From: Candidatus Omnitrophota bacterium
Lineage (GTDB): Bacteria; Omnitrophota; Gorgyraeia; Gygaellales; Profunditerraquicolaceae
Direction of reading: 5' to 3'
Length of the DNA stretch: 8,497 nt
NCBI GenBank assembly: GCA_017995695.1
Contig: JAGOIJ010000067.1
Coordinates: forward strand, 1-8,497
The first letter of the stretch is position 1, and every line of letters begins with the position of its first letter. This document shows, in pieces, positions 1 through 5,151 of this stretch. The position numbers were made by a program, and so were the translations under genes. The notes under the pieces are model-generated. The model saw only the letters and a list, made by a program, of their open reading frames with translations. It did no database searches and was not told the origin of the DNA.

Positions 1-56
1 TCTTTAACGCAATTAGTGCCACCGGTACGCAAAACACAAACATTAGCCTTTTTCAT
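1..56 (-). CDS. purQ: PurQ, glutaminase subunit of FGAM synthase (5' end only)
   Basis: This is the first 18 codons of a gene that runs off the left edge of the window. The ATG at 56-54 gives MKKANVCVLRTGGTNCVK. That matches the start of the class I glutamine amidotransferase PurQ, in which a short beta strand (VCVLR) is followed by a G-T-N-C turn, as in longer PurQ proteins that begin VLRAPGTNCD or similar. PurQ releases ammonia from glutamine and passes it to PurL to convert FGAR into FGAM. The start overlaps the last 14 nt of the LOG-family gene, and no strong Shine-Dalgarno sequence precedes it, so translational coupling is likely. An ATG at 43-41 overlaps the LOG stop codon as TAATG in another frame, but it yields a peptide without the PurQ pattern. 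The catalytic Cys/His/Glu triad lies outside the window. The call rests on 18 residues and on the context of the PurSL gene, which lacks a glutaminase domain. Confidence 0.8.
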   Translation of the reverse strand, partial: MKKANVCVLRTGGTNCVK

Positions 57-720
57 AAAATTTCTTTATAACCCTTACCACATCTTTCGGGGAATCAACC
101 AGGGTGAATATTTCTAAATCATGCGGACTGATATTGCCGTTCTTCTGAAGCACCATCTGGCGCAGCCACGCCAACAAACCCTGCCAATACTCTTTGCCAA
201 ACAGCACAACCGGAAATTTCCCAATGCGTTGCGTCTGGATAAGATTAATGGCCTCGAAAAATTCATCCAACGTCCCATAGCCTCCGGGCATAATCACAAA
301 CGCCTTGGCGTATTTAACAAACATAACCTTGCGCACAAAAAAATAACGAAAATCAAGCAAGGTGTCCACAAACTTATTGGGCTTCTGTTCGCAAGGAATA
401 TGGATATTTAAACCTATAGAATGTCCTCCGGCCCGGCGCGCGCCTTTGTTTGATGCCTCCATCAGACCCGGACCGCTACCCGTGATTATGGCAAAATCTT
501 CCTTAGCCAATAAATAAGCAATCTCTTCTGCCAAGCGATAATACTTTGTATCGGGCTTGGTGCGGCTTGAGCCAAAGATCGACACTGCCTTTCCGATTTG
601 CGAAAGAACCTCAAAACCATCAACAAATTCTGACATGATGCGAAAAATACGCCACGTATCTTCCTTGGTAAAATCTTCCCTGCTTATTTTACTCGATACA
701 CACTTGCCCGCTTTGGCCAT
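43..720 (-). CDS. LOG-family (TIGR00730-type) nucleoside 5'-monophosphate phosphoribohydrolase
   Basis: This is a 225-residue Rossmann-fold protein of the LOG or 'lysine decarboxylase-like' family. The family cleaves the N-glycosidic bond of AMP or cytokinin nucleoside monophosphates, giving the free base and ribose 5-phosphate. Visible motifs are the first nucleotide-binding turn IFGSSR (about residues 48-53), GSGPGLMEA (about 81-89), the conserved Arg of FVRK (about 130), and the diagnostic PGGYGTLDE (about 145-153), which holds the catalytic Glu. An N-terminal extension of roughly 40 residues (EDTWRIFRIMSEFVDGF) is typical of the longer bacterial subgroup. An in-frame ATG at 729 would add three residues, but it directly abuts the Shine-Dalgarno GAAAGG (735-730). 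The ATG at 720 sits 9 nt from that site, so it is preferred. The gene starts 19 nt after purSL and its end overlaps purQ, so it belongs to the purine operon. The family call is firm. The true substrate, AMP or a modified purine nucleotide, is not visible. Older 'lysine decarboxylase' labels should not be taken literally. Confidence 0.93.
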   Translation of the reverse strand: MAKAGKCVSSKISREDFTKEDTWRIFRIMSEFVDGFEVLSQIGKAVSIFGSSRTKPDTKYYRLAEEIAYLLAKEDFAIITGSGPGLMEASNKGARRAGGHSIGLNIHIPCEQKPNKFVDTLLDFRYFFVRKVMFVKYAKAFVIMPGGYGTLDEFFEAINLIQTQRIGKFPVVLFGKEYWQGLLAWLRQMVLQKNGNISPHDLEIFTLVDSPKDVVRVIKKFYEKG

Positions 721-729
721 ACGTATCAT

Positions 730-735
730 CCTTTC
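730..735 (-). promoter_or_regulatory. Shine-Dalgarno site that decides the start of the LOG gene
   Basis: The minus strand reads GAAAGG followed at once by ATG (729-727), then ATACGT, then ATG (720-718). A ribosome binding site needs several nucleotides before the start codon. The 9-nt spacing to the second ATG is normal and the zero spacing to the first is not, so initiation at 720 is favoured. Confidence 0.6.
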
Positions 736-739
736 AATG

Positions 740-3688
740 TTACCACGCTAACGGTTGCTGCCACGATTGTTTTAATGCTTTTATTTCTTTACGCACGCAC
801 TCTTTGCCATCTAATCCATAAACGGTAAATATCGGTTTTTCCTTAACGCAACCAATCAAGCCGTAAGGAATCCCTTTAAGCATTTGTTCGAATTTCTTCT
901 GATCCTTTTTCTCAACTTCAACAATAAATCGTGAATTTGATTCGGAAAACAAAACCATATCATTGCTTAGCGGCTCACTTTTTGTATTTTTGATTTCAAA
1001 AGGCACTTCCGACAAAAACAGATCCATACCTAATCCACCGGCAAACGCCATCTCGGCACAAGCGACCCCCAGGCCGCCGTCTGAACAGTCGTGCATAGCT
1101 TTAACTATTCCCGATGATGCTGCCGTCTGCAACGCTTGAAAAATCAACGTAGCTTTCTTTGTATCAACCTTTGGCGCGGCATTGCCGATAACGCCATGCT
1201 GATCAAAATAGTGCGATCCGCCAAGCTCATCAAACGTCGTACCCACTATATACACTAAATCGCCGGACTGTTTCGCGTACATCGATACGGCCTTACGCAC
1301 ATCATCCATAACCGCAATTGCAGAAATCAAAATAGTCCCCGGAATTGCAATAGACTGATGATGCACTGTATACTCATTATATAAACTATCCTTCCCAGAT
1401 ATAAACGGGACACCAAAGCCTAACGCCGTATCGTAACATCCGAAGGCGCAGCGCACCAAGGACCCAAGCCGATCTGGCTTATCTGGATTGCCCCAGCAAA
1501 AATTATCTAAGATGGCAACTTCTTTTAGCGAGCCGCCCACGGCGATAATCTGCCGCAGGGCTTCATCAATGCAAGAAGCAGCCATCCAATAAGGATCAAT
1601 AAAACCAAACCTAAAATTGATACCGTTGGATACAATAATCCCCCGATGCGAATCAAAAAGTGGCTTTACGATTGCCGCATCCGCCGGCCCATCATTAACT
1701 ATCCCCCCCAGCGGCTTTAAAACAGAGCCCCCCTGGACCTCATGATCGTATTGCCTGATAACCCACTCCTTAGAACAAATATCGTAGTGCGCAAGCATCT
1801 TCATCAACGAAGGCGTCAAATCCCGAGGACAACGTATTCGTGGTTGGCGATGTCGTGGTTTGACAAACACTGCCTTCTTGGTAATCTTAGGCAACCCCTC
1901 GTGGAGAAAATCCATATCAATGTTGCAAACAAGATTATCATCATAATAAAGCTCAAGTTTCTTGGTATTGGTGAGCTCCCCAATAACCGAGGCCTCGCAA
2001 TTTTCATTCTCAAAAAGCTGCATCAAGGCATCAACGCGTTCGGGAGGAACCGAAAGCACCATGCGCTCCTGTGATTCTGAAATCCAAATCTCCATATAGC
2101 TAAGGCCGGAATATTTTAAAGGTACTTTATCAAGAAACACGCGCGCCCCTAATTCCGCGCCCATCTCACCTACCGCGCTCGATAATCCGCCAGCGCCGCA
2201 ATCGGTTATCGCGGTATACAGATTCTGATCCCGCGCTTTCAAGATAGCGTCGACTAACTTCTTTTCCTGGATAGGATTACCTATCTGCACTGCCCCGCCT
2301 GAAATAGTTTCTGACTCATGCGTTAACTCGCCAGATGAAAACGTTGCTCCGTGGATACCGTCTCGGCCGGTCCTACCGCCAGCGACTACGATACAATCTC
2401 CCGCCCGCGGCTGTTTAAACGATTTATCCTTGGGCATAATGCCGACGGTCCCGCAATATACCAAAGGATTCCCAACGAATCGCTCATGAAACAAGATTGC
2501 GCCGTTGACTGTCGGAATACCCATCTTATTACCGTAGTCGCGCACACCAGAAACCACGCCCTTCATGACCCGCTTAGGATGCAAGCTCCCCTGGGGAACC
2601 TTGCTAAACGCTAAATCCGGCGGGGCAAAACAAAACACATCAGTGTTCACAATGGGCTTTGCGCCTAACCCTGTTCCGAGCGGATCGCGTATAACGCCGC
2701 CAATTCCGGTGTTTGCTCCTCCAAACGGCTCCAGCGCCGAAGGATGATTGTGTGTTTCAACCTTAAAACAGATATTATGCTTACCGTCGAATCGTATCAC
2801 GCCGGAATTATCCTTAAATACCGACACGCACCAGGGTTTCTTAAGCTCCTGCGTAACTTTCATGATCGTCGATTTTAAAAGATTGTCAATCAACGTAGTT
2901 TTGAATTTAGAATTTTTGATTTTGGATTTATTTCGAATTTCGGATTTAGAATTTAGAATTTGTTCTTTATATGCAATCTTGCCCCTAAATGTCTTATGCC
3001 AACAATGCTCTGACCATGTCTGGGCAATTGTTTCTAGCTCGCAATCAGTGGGGTTACGCTTAAGCGAACGAAAATACTGCCTAATCTGACGCATCTCTGT
3101 CAGATTCAGAAAAAGTTGTCCTTGTTTACTTAACTGCATGAGCCTTGCATCGGTTGCGCTCAACAGGTCTACCAAAACCAAGGAAAACGAATAGCGATGC
3201 TTCATCGTTACAGCCTGCGCTTCGGCGCCCTCGCGCACTACATGCTGGATCAGTTTATTGTGCAATAATTTCTCGGCAATGGTCTTTAACTGCGCAGCAG
3301 TTAGTTCCCCCCTTAAAATATATTTTTTTGCTGTCTTGACTGAAACGTTCGCTGCAATGCCTAAATCCTTAATCCCTTTCTTTACTGATTCCTCGACGGG
3401 ATCCATCACTCCTGGATTGTAAGCGACTTCGATGATATATTCTTTTTTAGCATTGAGTCGGGAGTATTGAGTATTGAGTGTAAACTCTTGCGAAATGGGA
3501 TCGGTAAGCAGCTCTCTGCAGATTTTCGTAATCTCATCGCGCGACAAATCGCCCTCAAGCATGTAGACCTGCACGAAGCTAACCTGACGGACGGAGGATA
3601 TCCCCAAATCAAGGATGTCTTTTTTGATGCCTTCGCCAACAGCATCAAAGATGCCTGCCTTATCTTGCACTTCAATTTTGTACATCAT
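740..3688 (-). CDS. purL: PurS-PurS-PurL fusion, phosphoribosylformylglycinamidine (FGAM) synthase synthetase subunit
   Basis: This 982-residue protein makes FGAM from FGAR, ATP and ammonia in purine synthesis. Residues 3-75 and 83-155 are two PurS-like repeats, aligned through matching segments such as GIKKDILDLGI and SVKKGIKDLGI. The PurL part follows, with SEHCWHKTF (226-234), ETHNHPSALEPFGGA (311-325), a conserved IRDPLGTG turn (333-340), TDCGAGGLSSAVGEMGAELG (495-514), SGKDSLYNEY (764-773) and HDCSDGGLGVACAEM (866-880). It has two AIR-synthase-like halves. There is no C-terminal glutaminase domain, so the ammonia donor is the separate PurQ two genes downstream. In large one-piece PurL proteins the N-terminal domain resembles a PurS dimer, so the tandem repeat here may act as a built-in dimer (inference). 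Two heptanucleotide arrays lie in frame, at residues 70-79 and 243-262. The start is a double ATG after a 54-nt gap from purB with no clear Shine-Dalgarno site. Long PurL proteins of this kind are known from some other bacteria. Confidence 0.95.
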   Translation of the reverse strand: MMYKIEVQDKAGIFDAVGEGIKKDILDLGISSVRQVSFVQVYMLEGDLSRDEITKICRELLTDPISQEFTLNTQYSRLNAKKEYIIEVAYNPGVMDPVEESVKKGIKDLGIAANVSVKTAKKYILRGELTAAQLKTIAEKLLHNKLIQHVVREGAEAQAVTMKHRYSFSLVLVDLLSATDARLMQLSKQGQLFLNLTEMRQIRQYFRSLKRNPTDCELETIAQTWSEHCWHKTFRGKIAYKEQILNSKSEIRNKSKIKNSKFKTTLIDNLLKSTIMKVTQELKKPWCVSVFKDNSGVIRFDGKHNICFKVETHNHPSALEPFGGANTGIGGVIRDPLGTGLGAKPIVNTDVFCFAPPDLAFSKVPQGSLHPKRVMKGVVSGVRDYGNKMGIPTVNGAILFHERFVGNPLVYCGTVGIMPKDKSFKQPRAGDCIVVAGGRTGRDGIHGATFSSGELTHESETISGGAVQIGNPIQEKKLVDAILKARDQNLYTAITDCGAGGLSSAVGEMGAELGARVFLDKVPLKYSGLSYMEIWISESQERMVLSVPPERVDALMQLFENENCEASVIGELTNTKKLELYYDDNLVCNIDMDFLHEGLPKITKKAVFVKPRHRQPRIRCPRDLTPSLMKMLAHYDICSKEWVIRQYDHEVQGGSVLKPLGGIVNDGPADAAIVKPLFDSHRGIIVSNGINFRFGFIDPYWMAASCIDEALRQIIAVGGSLKEVAILDNFCWGNPDKPDRLGSLVRCAFGCYDTALGFGVPFISGKDSLYNEYTVHHQSIAIPGTILISAIAVMDDVRKAVSMYAKQSGDLVYIVGTTFDELGGSHYFDQHGVIGNAAPKVDTKKATLIFQALQTAASSGIVKAMHDCSDGGLGVACAEMAFAGGLGMDLFLSEVPFEIKNTKSEPLSNDMVLFSESNSRFIVEVEKKDQKKFEQMLKGIPYGLIGCVKEKPIFTVYGLDGKECVRKEIKALKQSWQQPLAW
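2903..2962. repeat. Interrupted heptanucleotide tandem array inside purSL (8 units)
   Basis: On the plus strand, units of 7 nt run from 2903: GAATTTA, GAATTTT, TGATTTT, GGATTTA, a 4-nt break TTTC (2931-2934), then GAATTTC, GGATTTA, GAATTTA, GAATTTG. The array is far more A+T-rich than the gene around it. It is translated as residues 243-262, a stretch rich in Asn, Lys, Ser and Ile (for example ILNSKSEIRNKSKIKNSK), placed between the SEHC motif region and the next conserved PurL block. The eight units plus the break total 60 nt, an exact multiple of three, so the reading frame continues. Such arrays resemble short tandemly repeated sequences scattered in some bacterial genomes. Whether copies occur elsewhere in this genome cannot be seen. 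Confidence 0.8.
3452..3479. repeat. Heptanucleotide tandem array in the linker between the two PurS domains (4 units)
   Basis: Four 7-nt units lie end to end on the plus strand: ATTGAGT, CGGGAGT, ATTGAGT, ATTGAGT. On the coding strand they read as ACTCAAT-type units and encode roughly residues 70-79 (TLNTQYSRLN), which is the boundary between PurS repeat 1 and PurS repeat 2. The unit length is the same as in the array at 2903-2962 but the unit sequence differs. Confidence 0.75.
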
Positions 3689-3742
3689 AGCGCTTGAAGA
3701 TTTCGGGGTATGCGGTGGGCCCTTTCTAGCACGTTACTGTCA

Positions 3743-5035
3743 TTATAATCCGAGTCGGGAAAAAATTTTGTTGACGTTACGTAAATAATAATCGAGATCG
3801 AAGAGGATGTTAAGTTCCTGCTTGGTAAAATAACTGGCTGCCTCTTTGTCGGCTAAAAGATTGGCTTTAAAATCAGAGGACTCCTTCCAGGATTTCATTG
3901 CCGAGCGCTGCACAATATCGTAGGCAGCGGTCCGGCTTACGCCTTTCTTCATCAAAGCCAACAATACGCGCTGCGAAAAGATTAATCCGTGGCTGCGCGC
4001 TATATTGGCAAGCATATTCTGCGGATATACCTGTAGACCTTCGATAACCTCAATAAACTTATGCAACATATAGTCTAAGGCCATGGCGGAATCAGGGATA
4101 ATGATACGCTCAACAGAGGAATGACTGATATCGCGCTCATGCCACAAAGCATTATTCTCTATCGCAGCCACGGCATTACCACGCAACAGACGCGCCAGGC
4201 CGCAGATCCGCTCGCAAATAACAGGATTACGTTTGTGCGGCATAGCGGATGACCCTTTCTGCCCCTTACCAAACGGCTCTTCTGCCTCAAGAACTTCGGT
4301 TCTCTGCAAATGGCGGATTTCAGTGGAAAACTTTTCTAAACTTGAGCCGACAATCGCAACGCGCGCCATAAAAACGGCATAGATATCCCGCTGTATAATC
4401 TGGGTAGAAATCTTCGCAGGCTTAAGGCCCAATGCCCGGCACACATACGCCTCCACCTGGGGATCAACGTTGGCAAAGGTACCCACTGCCCCTGAAATCT
4501 TGCCCAAGGCTACCTCATCTTTGGCGAGCTGAAGACGCGTAAGATTACGCCTGGTCTCATCATACCATAGCGCTAATTTTAAGCCGAAGGTTGTTGGCTC
4601 TGCGTGCACGCCATGGGTACGGCCCATGCACACCATATCTTTGTAAGCGCGGGCCTTTTTTGCTAAAACAAGCGATAGTTGTTTTAAGTCATCAATCAGA
4701 ATATCAGCGGCGGCCTTAAGCTGAACTCCTAAGGTAGTATCAAGGACGTCAGATGAAGTCAACCCATAGTGTAGATATTGAGCGTCGCTGCCAATGTATT
4801 GCGCGACGTTAGAAACAAATGCCACGACGTCATGCTGCGTCTTAGCTTCGATTTTCTTGATTTGTTTAAGATTAAAACGGGCTTTGGTGCGGATTCTTTT
4901 GACTGCCGCGGTTGGAACGATGCCTTGCTTAGCAAGGGCCTCAAGGGTAAGGAGCTCTATCTCAAGCATTGTCTTGAACTTAAACTCCTCCTGCCAAATA
5001 CGCGACATTTCAGGCAAACTATAACGTTCAATCAT
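3743..5035 (-). CDS. purB: Adenylosuccinate lyase
   Basis: This 430-residue enzyme of the fumarase/aspartase superfamily cleaves SAICAR to AICAR and adenylosuccinate to AMP, each time releasing fumarate. It is a soluble homotetramer in the family. The length and the opening MIERYSLPEMSRIW match the short bacterial type. Visible features are TQHDVVAF with His68, the GLTSSDVLDT block (91-100), GRTHGVHAEPTTFG with His141 (138-151), and the superfamily signature GSSAMPHKRNP (261-271), whose flexible loop holds the catalytic Ser. No key residue is missing. The ATG at 5035 is supported by AAGGAG five nt upstream, and it follows a leader with a good promoter, making purB the first gene of the purine operon. 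The gene ends with TAA directly followed by TGA. The next gene, purSL, starts after 54 nt. Confidence 0.97.
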   Translation of the reverse strand: MIERYSLPEMSRIWQEEFKFKTMLEIELLTLEALAKQGIVPTAAVKRIRTKARFNLKQIKKIEAKTQHDVVAFVSNVAQYIGSDAQYLHYGLTSSDVLDTTLGVQLKAAADILIDDLKQLSLVLAKKARAYKDMVCMGRTHGVHAEPTTFGLKLALWYDETRRNLTRLQLAKDEVALGKISGAVGTFANVDPQVEAYVCRALGLKPAKISTQIIQRDIYAVFMARVAIVGSSLEKFSTEIRHLQRTEVLEAEEPFGKGQKGSSAMPHKRNPVICERICGLARLLRGNAVAAIENNALWHERDISHSSVERIIIPDSAMALDYMLHKFIEVIEGLQVYPQNMLANIARSHGLIFSQRVLLALMKKGVSRTAAYDIVQRSAMKSWKESSDFKANLLADKEAASYFTKQELNILFDLDYYLRNVNKIFSRLGL

Positions 5036-5040
5036 GGCAG

Positions 5041-5046
5041 CTCCTT
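5041..5046 (-). promoter_or_regulatory. Ribosome binding site of purB
   Basis: The minus strand reads AAGGAG, then CTGCC, then ATG. The match to the anti-Shine-Dalgarno sequence is strong and the 5-nt spacing is acceptable, so the purB start at 5035 is well supported. Confidence 0.75.
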
Positions 5047-5055
5047 GCGTAACAC

Positions 5056-5080
5056 GTTTGCTTCCGGTAAGAAGGTAAAC
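5056..5080 (-). promoter_or_regulatory. Small hairpin in the purB leader
   Basis: The minus strand can fold as GTTT-ac-CTTC-ttaccg-GAAG-c-AAAC, a two-part stem with a 6-nt loop, ending about 9 nt before the AAGGAG site. It would lie at or near the 5' end of the transcript. It has no following T-run, so it is not a terminator, and it does not match the known purine riboswitch layout. It may affect mRNA stability or ribosome access, but this is only a possibility. Confidence 0.3.
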
Positions 5081-5097
5081 TATTATAAGAGAGAGTT

Positions 5098-5126
5098 ATT
5101 ATAACAAAAATGGGTAGGCGATGCAA
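5098..5126 (-). promoter_or_regulatory. Sigma-70-type promoter of the purine operon
   Basis: On the minus strand, TTGCAT (5126-5121) is followed by a 17-nt spacer and a perfect TATAAT (5103-5098). The spacer ends in TGT, giving an extended -10 (TGnTATAAT). Transcription would start near 5091, leaving a leader of about 55 nt before purB. The -35 matches only TTG of the consensus, but the extended -10 can compensate. A second TATAAT lies 16 nt further downstream (5087-5082) without a good -35. No operator was recognised. Confidence 0.6.
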
Positions 5127-5151
5127 TCAAAATGTGGGAGGACATCCATGC

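Noticed and set aside
1..43. Alternative downstream gene starting at the TAATG overlap (ATG at 43-41)
   Set aside because: The frame is open but gives MFVFCVPVALIALK, which matches nothing expected. The ATG at 56 gives a recognisable PurQ start in a purine operon.
2351..3089. Open plus-strand frames opposite purSL
   Set aside because: They lie antisense to strongly conserved PurL motifs, have no ribosome binding sites and no recognisable protein features.
3742..3770. TATAAT (3747-3742) overlapping the purB stop codon as a possible internal promoter for purSL
   Set aside because: No acceptable -35 lies 16-19 nt upstream, only A/T-rich sequence. The box arises from the TTA-TAA-TGA codon run at the gene end.
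5127..5151. Possible terminator after the GH94 gene (GGATGT-CCTCCC-ACATTT)
   Set aside because: The six-pair stem includes two G-T pairs and the T-run overlaps the stem, so it is too weak to call.
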